Shown in pieces: positions 48,803-56,753 of a stretch of DNA of 64,000 nt. A program made the translations under genes and the position numbers. Origin of the DNA: Nocardioides potassii (lineage in GTDB: Bacteria > Actinomycetota > Actinomycetes > Propionibacteriales > Nocardioidaceae); NCBI RefSeq assembly GCF_021648885.1, contig NZ_JAKJHZ010000003.1, positions 248,001-312,000 of the forward strand. Reading direction: 5' to 3'. The notes under the pieces were generated by a model. That model was not told the DNA's origin. It did not search any database and saw nothing but the letters and a program-made list of their open reading frames with translations. Each line of letters begins with the position of its first letter. Position 1 is the stretch's first letter.

Positions 48803-49754
48803 GGGTACCTCCGTCGAGGAAGACGTCCTCGAGGTGACGGCGGTCGGGCTGGAGCCGCATCAGGCCGAGGCCGAGCTCGGCGGCGACGTCGCGGACCAGG
48901 TCGTGGGCGACGCCCTCCGCGGCCAGCTCGGGAGGTGGTGGGTCGATGGCGACCATCGGACCGCGCGGCCGGCAGGTCAGCCCACGCTGGGCGAGTGCCT
49001 CACCGAGGCGATCGCGCTCGGTCTCGGTGCCGACGACCTCGACGAGCAGGCTGCCGGTGCGTTGGAGGAAGTCACCGGTGGCGCTCGACCGGAGGAGGTG
49101 CCCGCCGTCCAGGACGATCACGTGGTCGCTGACCTGCTCGAGCTCGCCGAGCAGGTGGGAGGTGACGAGCACGGCGATCCCGAAGTCGCTCCCGATGCGC
49201 TTGACCAGGTCGAGCATGTCGTTGCGCGCGGCCGGGTCGAGGCCGTTGGTCGGCTCGTCGAGGAAGACCAGCTGGGGGTCGTGGGCCAGCGCCTGCGCGA
49301 GCTTGGCCCGCTGCTTCATGCCGGTGGAGTAGCCGCCCATCGGCCGGTAGCGCTCCTCGTCGAGCCCGACGTGACGCAGCACGTCGGCGGCCCGCTCGCG
49401 CGCGGCCGAGGCGCCGAGGCCGGACATCCGGGCCATGTGGACCGTGAAGTCGCTCGCGCTGACGTCGGGCGGCAGGCAGTCGTGCTCGGGCATGTAGCCC
49501 ACGAGGCGCCGGATCTCCTGCCCGTCGTGCTCGATGTCGTGGCCGAGCACGCGCGCGTGGCCGCCCGTCGGCTCGAGCAGGCCGAGCAGGATCTTGATCA
49601 GCGTCGACTTCCCGGCACCGTTGGCGCCGACCAGTCCGGTCACGCCGGAGCCGACCTCGACCGTCAGGTCCGTCAGCGCGTGGACCGCGCCGTAGTGCTT
49701 GGTGAGGCCCGCGGTCGTGATGACCGGCCCGGGCCCGATGAGTTCCCCCGTCAC
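48795..49754 (-). CDS. ABC transporter ATP-binding protein (first pair)
   Basis: 319 aa from GTG 49754, chosen because TAGCGT ends 7 bases upstream; GTG 49763 is an alternative. Walker A GANGAGKSTL, signature YSTGMKQRAKLAQALAHDP, Walker B VFLDEPTNGLD, H-loop TSHLL. C-terminal ABC-2 extension with LVEVVGTETERDRLGEAL. First gene of the four-gene operon; it pairs with the 47906-48802 permease. Cytosolic face of the membrane. Confidence 0.93.
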   Translation of the reverse strand: MTGELIGPGPVITTAGLTKHYGAVHALTDLTVEVGSGVTGLVGANGAGKSTLIKILLGLLEPTGGHARVLGHDIEHDGQEIRRLVGYMPEHDCLPPDVSASDFTVHMARMSGLGASAARERAADVLRHVGLDEERYRPMGGYSTGMKQRAKLAQALAHDPQLVFLDEPTNGLDPAARNDMLDLVKRIGSDFGIAVLVTSHLLGELEQVSDHVIVLDGGHLLRSSATGDFLQRTGSLLVEVVGTETERDRLGEALAQRGLTCRPRGPMVAIDPPPPELAAEGVAHDLVRDVAAELGLGLMRLQPDRRHLEDVFLDGGTHV

Positions 49755-49761
49755 GTCCGTC

Positions 49762-49767
49762 ACGCTA
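49762..49767 (-). promoter_or_regulatory. -10 TAGCGT for ABC operon, leaderless geometry
   Basis: TAGCGT on the minus strand ends 7 bases before GTG 49754. Confidence 0.5.
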
Positions 49768-49890
49768 GCGGCCCGTCCGGCCCGGGGCATCAGGGATCGC
49801 CCCGATCGCGTGTGGAGGTCTGGTGAAGATCGACCGGTCAGGACGTGTGGCGATGCGGTCGTCCGGGCGACCACTTCGTCGCACGTCCCG

Positions 49891-49940
49891 CAACGTCATA
49901 CGGACGGGGCAACCGCTTGCCCCTTCCGTATGACGTCCCG
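49891..49940 (+). repeat. 50-base hairpin element, copy B, upstream of tRNA-Gln
   Basis: ACGTCATACGGA pairs perfectly with TCCGTATGACGT, and GGGGCAA with TTGCCCC, around the loop CCGC; one C/T mismatch separates the stems. 46 of 50 bases match copy A inside hrpA (18561-18610). Its right arm gives TATGAC at 49929-49934, 17 bases from the tRNA -10. Confidence 0.85.
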
Positions 49941-49951
49941 CGCTTCGCCTC

Positions 49952-49957
49952 TAGTCT
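49952..49957 (+). promoter_or_regulatory. -10 TAGTCT of tRNA-Gln
   Basis: TAGTCT ends 11 bases before the mature tRNA 5' end. The best -35 candidate, TATGAC 17 bases upstream, lies in the repeat at 49891-49940. Confidence 0.5.
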
Positions 49958-49968
49958 GTTCCGCACAT

Positions 49969-50047
49969 TCCCCGGTTGGTCTGCCGGCAGGGCCCGCCTG
50001 ACTTTGAATCAGGACTAGCGACGTAGGTTCGACTCCTACCCGGGGAG
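49969..50047 (+). tRNA. tRNA-Gln (anticodon TTG)
   Basis: Acceptor TCCCCGG/CCGGGGA with discriminator G; D stem GGTC/GGCC; anticodon stem CCTGA/TCAGG with loop CTTTGAA, anticodon TTG; T stem GTAGG/CCTAC with loop TTCGACT. The 3' CCA is not encoded. The segment between anticodon and T stems is 9 bases and two bases sit between D and anticodon stems, slightly long for a class I tRNA, but the pairing is complete. Reads CAA (and CAG by wobble) glutamine codons. Confidence 0.88.
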
Positions 50048-50094
50048 CCGATACTCGCTGGCGTCGCCGACCGACGACCGCGAGGATCGGAGCG

Positions 50095-50688
50095 ATGCCC
50101 ACCCCCGCGACGTACGACGACCTCCTCACGCGGACGCGCGCGCTGATTGACGCCACCGGGAGCGGCGTGCCGGTCGTCGGGATCAGCGGCCACGGCGGCG
50201 CGGGCAAGTCCACCCTCGCCCTGCGGCTCGCCGCCGACCTGGGGATCACCGAGGAGCAGGTCGTGGCGACGGACGCGTTCCACGCGACGACGTGCGGTCC
50301 GGACGCGGGGATGTGGGAGCAGACCGACTGGGCGCTGGTCGAGCGGGTGGTGCGGACGGCGCGCGAGGGAGGGGAGCGGCTGCGCTACGACTACCGCTGG
50401 TGGTCGGGGGAGACCGGTGCCGAGGACCACCCGATGCCAGTGGTGCTGATCGTCGAGGGCATCCGGTTGTTCCACGACCGCACGACGAACTGGTTCGACC
50501 TGAGCGCCTGGATCGACATGGATGCCGACGAGGCGGGCGCGCGGGCGGTGGCGCGCAACGTCCTGCAGGGCGACGACGAGGCCGAGCTCGCGCTGTGGGA
50601 CACCAAGTGGATCCCGGAAGGTCGTGACTACGAGCGGCTCGAGCGTCCTCAGGAGCGCGCCGACCTGGTGATCAGGGCCGAGCGGTGA
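50095..50688 (+). CDS. Uridine kinase-like P-loop kinase
   Basis: 197 aa. Walker A GISGHGGAGKSTLALRLA near residue 27, then VVATDAFHATTC, a YDYRWWSGE segment like the substrate loop of uridine/pantothenate kinases, and VVLIVEGIRLFHDRTTNWFDLSAWIDMDADEAGARAVARN. It would phosphorylate a nucleoside or similar small molecule with ATP. Short for a uridine kinase (usually ~210 aa) but complete. Lies 47 bases after tRNA-Gln; its 3' end overlaps the convergent hydrolase gene by 17 bases. Confidence 0.83.
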   Translation: MPTPATYDDLLTRTRALIDATGSGVPVVGISGHGGAGKSTLALRLAADLGITEEQVVATDAFHATTCGPDAGMWEQTDWALVERVVRTAREGGERLRYDYRWWSGETGAEDHPMPVVLIVEGIRLFHDRTTNWFDLSAWIDMDADEAGARAVARNVLQGDDEAELALWDTKWIPEGRDYERLERPQERADLVIRAER

Positions 50689-51571
50689 CGGGCGCGTCGA
50701 CGACCCGGGCCAGGAACGCGCGGTAGTCGGCGGCACTGCGTCTCGGCACCTCGAGCATCGGCATGTGCCCGGCCTCGGGGTAGGTGACCGTACGGGCGCC
50801 GGGGATGCCGTCGGCCCACACCCGAGCAGTGCTGCGGTGCACGAGCCGGTCCTGCTCGCCCCACATCACCAAGGTCGGCGCAGCGATCTCGTCCAGGCGG
50901 TCGTCGAGCGTGTCGCGCTGGAAGAAACCGTGGAAGATCTCCTCGAGCTCGTCGCGTCGCGCGACGTAGTCCGCAGCGATGGCGGCACGGATGAAGCCCG
51001 GCACGAACGGAGCCTTCGCCATCGTCATGGCGTAGAACTCCGGGAAGAGAGCGACGTCGTCGAGCAGGAACGGGTTGCGGCCCTCGCGGAGGACGAGCTC
51101 GGCGTCGCTCGGCTCGGGCGACGTGACCCCGACGGCGTCGCTCAGCAGCAGCGAGCGCACCAGGTCGGGCCGGGCGACCGCGAGGGTGGCGGCCACGAAG
51201 CCCCCCATCGAGTTGCCGGCCACGTCGGCGTGCTCCACGCCGAGGCCGTCGAGCAGGGCCGCCACGCGCGCGGCCTGGGCCGGAGCGGAGAAGTCGGTGC
51301 CCGCGGTGAACCCCGTGGCGCCGTGGCCGGCGAGGTCGGGGATCAGCACTCGGTGGTCGCGCTGCAGGTGGCGCGCGAAGCGGACCCACACCACGCGGTC
51401 GGCGGTGTAGCCGTGCAGGAGCACCACGACGGGCGCGTCGGCGGGACCACCCTCGAGGACGGCCAGCTCGGTGTCCCCGGCGTCCACGCGGCGCTCGCGC
51501 AGGCCGTACGCCCTCGCCTCGGCTCGCGTGATGAGCGAGTAGAGGCGCCCGGCCAGGGCCGTGCGGTTCAT
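50672..51571 (-). CDS. Alpha/beta-hydrolase fold protein
   Basis: 299 aa. Oxyanion loop VVLLHGYTADRVVW, nucleophile elbow VAGNSMGGFVA (GNSMGG, Ser nucleophile), Asp near LVMWGEQDRLV and catalytic His in EAGHMPMLEVP complete the triad. Likely an esterase or C-C hydrolase of the MhpC/haloperoxidase type; the substrate is not evident. Coupled by ATGA overlap to the upstream SDR gene, so they probably act on the same metabolite. No signal peptide. Confidence 0.88.
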   Translation of the reverse strand: MNRTALAGRLYSLITRAEARAYGLRERRVDAGDTELAVLEGGPADAPVVVLLHGYTADRVVWVRFARHLQRDHRVLIPDLAGHGATGFTAGTDFSAPAQAARVAALLDGLGVEHADVAGNSMGGFVAATLAVARPDLVRSLLLSDAVGVTSPEPSDAELVLREGRNPFLLDDVALFPEFYAMTMAKAPFVPGFIRAAIAADYVARRDELEEIFHGFFQRDTLDDRLDEIAAPTLVMWGEQDRLVHRSTARVWADGIPGARTVTYPEAGHMPMLEVPRRSAADYRAFLARVVDAPVTARP

Positions 51572-52407
51572 CGGGCAGCACGCTTCCGGACGACGCCGGT
51601 CATCAGGCGCTGGTAGCCGGCGGGCGCGACGCGTCCCATCACGTCGATGAGGCGCGCATCGGGCCCGATGAGGACGCGCCGCTTGTCCTTGCGCACGCCC
51701 TCGACAATGACCTCGGCCGCCTTGGCGGGCGAGGTGATGAACGACTTCTCGAAGTCGTGCGCGGCGGCGTCCGAAGGCTTGCCCATCGCGGCCGCGGTGC
51801 TCGCGTCGGTGCGGGCGGCCCGGGCGATGTTGGTCTTGATGCCGCCCGGGTGGACGCAGGTCGCGCTCACGCGGGAGCCGGTGAGCTCGAGGTCCTGGCG
51901 CAACGACTCGGTGAACCCGCGTACGGCGTACTTGCTCGCGTTGTAGCCGCTCATCAGCGGCTGGGCGGTGAGCCCGAAGACGCTGGAGATGTTCACGACG
52001 TGGCCCTCGCCCGACGCCTCGAGGTGGGGGAGGAACGCCTTGGTTCCGTGGACGACGCCCCAGAAGTTGATGCCCATGATCCAGCGGTAGTCGTCGGTGG
52101 AGAGGGCCGCGACGGTGCCGGAGAGCGCGACGCCGGCGTTGTTGAAGACGAGGTTCGCGCGGGCGTGGTCGGCCACGACCTGGTCGGCCCAGCCGAGCAC
52201 GGCCGACTCGTCGGCGACGTCGACGACCGAGACCGTCAGCGCCCGCGCACGACCGCCGAGCAACCGCTCGGTCTCCGCGAGTCCTTCCGAGGAGACGTCG
52301 GAGATGGCCAGTCGGCACCCGCGGCCCGCCAGCTCGAGGGCGAGCGCCCGGCCGATGCCGGAGCCCGCTCCGGTGATGGCGGCGACCTTGTCGTCCAGCT
52401 GCTGCAT
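51568..52407 (-). CDS. Short-chain dehydrogenase/reductase
   Basis: 279 aa. Classical SDR: cofactor loop ITGAGSGIGRALA, NNAGVALSG, and the catalytic Ser (INISSVFG in VVNISSVFGL) with YNASKYAV (Tyr-x-x-x-Lys). C-terminal PAKAAEVIVEGVRKDKRRVLIGPDARLIDVMGRVAP matches the acyl/steroid-type SDRs often paired with hydrolases in lipid metabolism. GAGAGGA precedes ATG 52407, and TACAGT at 52434-52439 on the minus strand is a fair -10, so this operon has an ordinary leader. Confidence 0.9.
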   Translation of the reverse strand: MQQLDDKVAAITGAGSGIGRALALELAGRGCRLAISDVSSEGLAETERLLGGRARALTVSVVDVADESAVLGWADQVVADHARANLVFNNAGVALSGTVAALSTDDYRWIMGINFWGVVHGTKAFLPHLEASGEGHVVNISSVFGLTAQPLMSGYNASKYAVRGFTESLRQDLELTGSRVSATCVHPGGIKTNIARAARTDASTAAAMGKPSDAAAHDFEKSFITSPAKAAEVIVEGVRKDKRRVLIGPDARLIDVMGRVAPAGYQRLMTGVVRKRAAR

Positions 52408-52433
52408 GACGTCCTCTCGACAGATGGGCTTCG

Positions 52434-52439
52434 ACTGTA
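52434..52439 (-). promoter_or_regulatory. -10 TACAGT for SDR/hydrolase operon
   Basis: TACAGT on the minus strand lies 26 bases before ATG 52407, leaving room for a leader with GAGAGGA. Confidence 0.5.
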
Positions 52440-52525
52440 AAGCCGTCGCGCCCCTGTCTGCGCGTCGGGTGACGAGGCTCACGTACCCCGGTCCGGCCGT
52501 GGACCGGGCCCCGCCGCCTCAGTGA

Positions 52526-52531
52526 CAGACT
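52526..52531 (+). promoter_or_regulatory. -10-like CAGACT for glmU, leaderless geometry
   Basis: CAGACT ends 7 bases before ATG 52539; the first base deviates from consensus. Confidence 0.4.
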
Positions 52532-52538
52532 GCGGGTC

Positions 52539-53975
52539 ATGGACAACCTCACCGTCATCGTCCTCGCCGCAGGCGGCGGCACCCGCATGAAGTCCAAGAC
52601 CATGAAGGTGCTGCACCCCATCGCCGGGCGCTCCATGATCGGGCACGTCCTCCGTGCCGTGCAGGCCGTCGAGCCGAGCCGGGTCGTCGCAGTCGTCGGC
52701 CACCAGCGCGAGCAGGTCGGGCCGCACATCATCGAGCTGCTGCCGACCGCGGTCCTGGCGGTGCAGGAGAAGCAGGAGGGCACCGGGCACGCCGTACGGA
52801 TCGCGATGGAGGCCGCGGGCACGACCACCGGCACCGTGATCGTCGCCGCAGGTGACACCCCGCTGCTGGAGGGCGAGTCGCTGCGCACCTTCGCGGAGGA
52901 GCACGAGGCGGCGCAGCGCGCGGTGAGCATCCTGAGCGGCCGGGTGCCGAACCCCTTCGGCTACGGCCGCATCGTGCGCAACGCCGAGGGCGACGTCGAG
53001 GCGATCGTGGAGGAGAAGGAGGCCACGCCCGAGCAGCAGGCGATCGACGAGATCAACTCGGGGATCCTCGCCTTCGACGCCGAGTTCCTGGTCTCCGCGC
53101 TGCCGCGGATCACCAACCGCAACGCCAAGGGCGAGTACTACCTCACCGACGCCGTCCACCTCGCCCGCGAGGACGGCCTCACCGTCGGGGCCCACCTGAT
53201 CGACGACGTGGCGCAGACCGAGGGCGCCAACGACCGCGCCCAGCTCGCCGAGCTCGGCAGGGAGCTCAACCGCCGGATCGTGACCCGCTGGATGAAGGAC
53301 GGCGTCACCGTCATGGACCCGGCCACGACGTGGATCGAGGCCGACGTGGTGATCGAGCCCGACGCGACGATCCTTCCCGGCACCCAGCTCCTCGGCGCGA
53401 CCATCGTGCGTGAGGACGCCGTGGTCGGTCCGGACACGACGCTGAAGGACTGCGAGGTCGGCGCCGGCGCGCGCGTCGTACGGACGCACGGCGAGCTCGC
53501 CGTCGTCGGCGACCGCGCCACCGTCGGGCCCTTCGCCTACCTGCGCCCCGGCACGCAGCTCGGCGTCGGCGGGAAGATCGGCGCCTTCGTCGAGACCAAG
53601 AACGCGCGGATCGGCGACGGCGCCAAGGTCCCGCACCTGTCGTACGTCGGCGACGCGGAGATCGGCGAGGGCACCAACATCGGCGCCGGCACGATCTTCG
53701 CCAACTACGACGGCGTGGCCAAGCACCGCACGACCATCGGGCGCCACGCGCGGACCGGGTCCAACAACACGTTCGTCGCGCCGGTGACGGTGGGCGACGG
53801 CGCGGGCACGGCCGGCGGCACCGTCGTACGCCGCAACGTGCCGCCGGGCGCCCTCGCCGTCAGCAGCTCGCCGCAGCGCAACCTCGAGGGCTGGACCGAG
53901 TCGAAGCGAGCCGGCACGGCGCAGGCGGAGGCCGCGCGAACGGCTCGTGAACAGCAGGAGACGACCGAGGGCTGA
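52539..53975 (+). CDS. glmU: Bifunctional GlcN-1-P acetyltransferase/UDP-GlcNAc pyrophosphorylase
   Basis: 478 aa. Uridyltransferase domain 1-~235: VIVLAAGGGTRMKSKTMKVLHPIAG, GTGHAVRIAM, VIVAAGDTPLL, NPFGYGRIVRN. Left-handed beta-helix acetyltransferase domain ~255-460 with hexapeptide repeats; IGAFVETKNARIGDGAKVPHLSYVGDAEIGEGTNIGAGTIFANYDGVAKHRTTIG has the catalytic and GlcN-1-P residues. Makes UDP-GlcNAc for peptidoglycan and, here, likely mycothiol and surface glycans. The end (GTAGGTVVRRNVPPGALAVSSSPQRNLEGW) has the acetyl-CoA site; a disordered tail follows. Prs follows on the same strand, as in many actinobacteria. Confidence 0.97.
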   Translation: MDNLTVIVLAAGGGTRMKSKTMKVLHPIAGRSMIGHVLRAVQAVEPSRVVAVVGHQREQVGPHIIELLPTAVLAVQEKQEGTGHAVRIAMEAAGTTTGTVIVAAGDTPLLEGESLRTFAEEHEAAQRAVSILSGRVPNPFGYGRIVRNAEGDVEAIVEEKEATPEQQAIDEINSGILAFDAEFLVSALPRITNRNAKGEYYLTDAVHLAREDGLTVGAHLIDDVAQTEGANDRAQLAELGRELNRRIVTRWMKDGVTVMDPATTWIEADVVIEPDATILPGTQLLGATIVREDAVVGPDTTLKDCEVGAGARVVRTHGELAVVGDRATVGPFAYLRPGTQLGVGGKIGAFVETKNARIGDGAKVPHLSYVGDAEIGEGTNIGAGTIFANYDGVAKHRTTIGRHARTGSNNTFVAPVTVGDGAGTAGGTVVRRNVPPGALAVSSSPQRNLEGWTESKRAGTAQAEAARTAREQQETTEG

Positions 53976-54070
53976 CCCCGGGCTCGCGGATGGCCCCGGC
54001 GTGGGCCAGAATCGTGCCCAGCACCTCCGAACACCCTCGAAGCTGCTGCCACAGCGAGGAGTCGCGTCGC

Positions 54071-55051
54071 GTGACCGGAATGAAGCGGACCACCGAGAAG
54101 AACCTCATGGTCTTCAGTGGACGGGCCTATCCCGAGCTCGCCGAGGAGGTCGCCGACCTCCTCGAGTGCGGGCTCGTCCCGCAGGACGCGCGGGCCTTCG
54201 CCAACGGCGAGCTCTACGTCCGCTACGAGGAGTCCGTGCGCGGGTGCGACGCCTTCGTGATCCAGAGCCACACCGCTCCGATCAACGAGTGGATCATGGA
54301 GCACCTGATCATGGTCGACGCCCTCAAGCGGGCCTCGGCCAAGCGGATCACGGTCGTCATGCCGTTCTACGGCTACGCCCGGCAGGACAAGAAGCACCGT
54401 GGCCGCGAGCCGATCTCGGCACGCCTGGTCGCGGACCTCTTCAAGACCGCCGGCGCCGACCGCCTCATCACGGTCGACCTGCACGCCGACCAGATCCAGG
54501 GCTTCTTCGACGGCCCGGTGGACCACCTGATGGCGCTGCCGATCCTCACCGACTACGTCAAGGAGAAGTACGGCGACCAGGAGCTCGCCGTCGTCTCCCC
54601 GGACGCCGGCCGGATCAAGGTCGCCGAGCGCTGGTCGGCCCGCCTCGGCGGCGTACCGCTCGCGTTCATCCACAAGACCCGTCGCATCGACGTGGCCAAC
54701 GAGGTCGTCGCCAACCGGGTCGTGGGTGAGGTGACCGGGAAGATCTGCATCCTGACCGACGACATGATCGACACCGGCGGCACGATCGTGAAGGCCGCCG
54801 AGGCGTGCATGGCCGACGGCGCCGCGGGCGTGATCATCGCCGCGACCCACCCGATCCTCTCCGACCCCGCGGTCGACCGCCTCAAGAACTCCACCGCCAT
54901 GGAGGTCGTGGTCACCAACACCCTCCCGGTGGCCGAGGAGAAGCAGTTCGACAAGCTGACGACCCTCTCGATCGCCCCGCTGCTGAGCCGCGCGATCCGG
55001 GAGGTCTTCGAGGACGGGTCCGTCACCTCGATGTTCGACGGCCACGCCTGA
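54071..55051 (+). CDS. prs: Ribose-phosphate diphosphokinase (PRPP synthetase)
   Basis: 326 aa from GTG 54071, with GAGGAG about 10 bases upstream; ATG 54080 is possible. Signatures: FSGRAYPELAEEVADLL, ANGELYVRYEESVRG, PFYGYARQDKKHRGREPISARLVADLFKTAGADRLITVDLHADQIQGFFDGPVDH, SPDAGRIKVAERW and the PRPP loop ILTDDMIDTGGTIVKAAEA. It makes PRPP from ribose-5-phosphate and ATP for nucleotide, His and Trp synthesis. 95 bases separate it from glmU. No regulatory site seen. Confidence 0.97.
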   Translation: MTGMKRTTEKNLMVFSGRAYPELAEEVADLLECGLVPQDARAFANGELYVRYEESVRGCDAFVIQSHTAPINEWIMEHLIMVDALKRASAKRITVVMPFYGYARQDKKHRGREPISARLVADLFKTAGADRLITVDLHADQIQGFFDGPVDHLMALPILTDYVKEKYGDQELAVVSPDAGRIKVAERWSARLGGVPLAFIHKTRRIDVANEVVANRVVGEVTGKICILTDDMIDTGGTIVKAAEACMADGAAGVIIAATHPILSDPAVDRLKNSTAMEVVVTNTLPVAEEKQFDKLTTLSIAPLLSRAIREVFEDGSVTSMFDGHA

Positions 55052-55072
55052 TCGACCAGCAACCAAGGGCGT

Positions 55073-56740
55073 TCAGCCGACGAGGTCGCGTACGTCGACC
55101 TCGTGCAGGCGGTCGCGGTAGCGCCACCACCAGGAGTGGAGCAGGCTGATCGCCTCCATCCCGAGCCGCAGGTCGGGAGACAGCTCGCCCCGCGGCGAGG
55201 AGCGCAGCCACGCGCGCAGCTCGGGGTCGACGAGGCCTCGCAGCGGACCGCGCGCGATCCTCTTGCGGTGGGCGTCGACCGCCGGGTCCGAGCGCCACAC
55301 CCGCGGCAGGTGCGGCGCGCGCCTCTCGGCCGTGGCGGTCGACGGCAGGCGTCCGATGTGGGGGGCGAGCGCGTCGAACGTCGCCACGTAGAGGTGGTCG
55401 AGGTCGCGGGCCTCCGTGGTCGCGGCGAGCGAGGTCACGACGAAGTCGTTGCCGATCGCCGGCGCCACCACCGAGGCGCGCTGCCCCAGCAGCCCGGTGG
55501 CGTACGACGCCACGCCCCGCACCGTCCGCGTGCGGTAGAAGGTGAGGCGGGTCTGCTCCGGCGCCCCTTCGAACTGCTCAGCGACACCGAGGAAGAGCGC
55601 GCGCGCCCGTTCCTCGACCGGTCCGCGCAGGTGCTCGGTCAGGGCCAGGTGTCCACGGCCGTATTGCCGCATGCTGTCGAAGAGCGCCAGGCTCGCCCGC
55701 CGCGCGTCGTCGCGGTCCAGGGTCTCCTCGACGAAGAAGCGCGTGCCGTGCCCGAGCATGGTGTCCATCGCGAGGCCGTCGGTGATCGGCAGGTCCTGAC
55801 GCGCGACGTGGCGGGAGAGCGGCACCAGCCAGGCGTGGTCCACGAACTGGTGCTCGACCAGCCTGGCGCGCGCCTGCCAGTTCGCCGGGTAGTCCGCGGG
55901 GTCGGCCGCGAGCCGCTCCTGCTCGAGACCGAGCGCGTCGGCCACCGGCCGGGCCAGGTCCTCCTCGTGGGTGTCGCCCTCGTCGTCGGCGACGCTGATC
56001 GCCCGCGACGCGAGGCCCGCCTCGGCGAACGTGCACGCCAGCATCCGGGAGTCCCGGCCGCCGCTGAGCGGCACGAGGACGGGACGGTCCACCGCCTCGG
56101 CGGTCTCCAGGAGGATCCGGGCGAGCGCGGCTCCGGCCTCGTGCCGGTCGAGGTGCTGCTCCACGTCGAGCCAGGGCCAGGGCGGCGACTCGAGGACTGG
56201 CCGGCCGCGCTCGACGGACAGGGTCGAGTACGGCTCGAGACGGCGGATCTCGGCGAACGGCGTACGGTCCCCGGCCGGGAAGCGCACCGCGATGATCGAG
56301 GACCAGGCGTCCCAGTCGATCGTGAGCGGCCCCGGCGCGGCCTGGACGAGGGGGTCGATGCGCGAGGAGAAGTAGACCGCGTCGCCGTCGACCATCCAGT
56401 AGACCGCCCCGATGCCGTTGATCGAGGAGTGCAACCGGCGCTTGCGGCCGTCGAGCACCAGTCCGCACGCCCCGGCGGTCGAGGCCTGCTCCCACGTCGT
56501 CGGACCCGCACGCCACGGCTGGCCCTCGATCCAGCCGAGCCCGCCGTGCCGCCGGTCCCCCCACCGCAGTGGCTCGCGGTCCAGGGCCAGCGTCGCGGTG
56601 CGGTCCTCGTGCTGGATCCGCACGTCCGCGCCGAGCGCGGCGGCCATCCGGCGCACCCGGTCGCGGTCGTGACGACCCAGCGCGCCGCAGACCAGGGGGC
56701 TGCGCAGGCCGCCGAACACGGCACGCCCCTGCGTCGTCAT
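55073..56740 (-). CDS. Asparagine-synthase-like enzyme lacking the N-terminal glutaminase cysteine
   Basis: 555 aa. ATG 56740 is 13 bases after the pepN stop. The N-terminal ~180 residues look like the GATase II fold (LGWIEGQPWRAGP, INGIGAVYWMVDGDAVYFSSRIDPLVQAA, FAEIRRLEPYSTLSVERGRP) but the required Cys2 is absent: the protein begins MTTQGRAVFGG. The synthetase domain has the ATP pyrophosphatase loop PVLVPLSGGRDSRMLA and SVADDEGDTHEEDLARPVADALGLE. Such enzymes activate a carboxylate as an acyl-adenylate and form an amide; without the Cys, ammonia from glutamine is not produced in the usual way. The acceptor is unknown. Similar proteins occur in surface-polymer loci. Confidence 0.8.
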   Translation of the reverse strand: MTTQGRAVFGGLRSPLVCGALGRHDRDRVRRMAAALGADVRIQHEDRTATLALDREPLRWGDRRHGGLGWIEGQPWRAGPTTWEQASTAGACGLVLDGRKRRLHSSINGIGAVYWMVDGDAVYFSSRIDPLVQAAPGPLTIDWDAWSSIIAVRFPAGDRTPFAEIRRLEPYSTLSVERGRPVLESPPWPWLDVEQHLDRHEAGAALARILLETAEAVDRPVLVPLSGGRDSRMLACTFAEAGLASRAISVADDEGDTHEEDLARPVADALGLEQERLAADPADYPANWQARARLVEHQFVDHAWLVPLSRHVARQDLPITDGLAMDTMLGHGTRFFVEETLDRDDARRASLALFDSMRQYGRGHLALTEHLRGPVEERARALFLGVAEQFEGAPEQTRLTFYRTRTVRGVASYATGLLGQRASVVAPAIGNDFVVTSLAATTEARDLDHLYVATFDALAPHIGRLPSTATAERRAPHLPRVWRSDPAVDAHRKRIARGPLRGLVDPELRAWLRSSPRGELSPDLRLGMEAISLLHSWWWRYRDRLHEVDVRDLVG

Positions 56741-56753
56741 CCGCGGAACCGGG

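Noticed and set aside
49891..50047. Integration site (attB) at tRNA-Gln
   Set aside because: No integrase, no second copy of the tRNA 3' end and no island-like genes nearby; the upstream repeat is a dispersed element.
55073..56740. Lasso-peptide or beta-lactam gene cluster around the asparagine-synthase-like gene
   Set aside because: No precursor peptide, no leader protease and no other biosynthetic genes; neighbours are pepN and prs.
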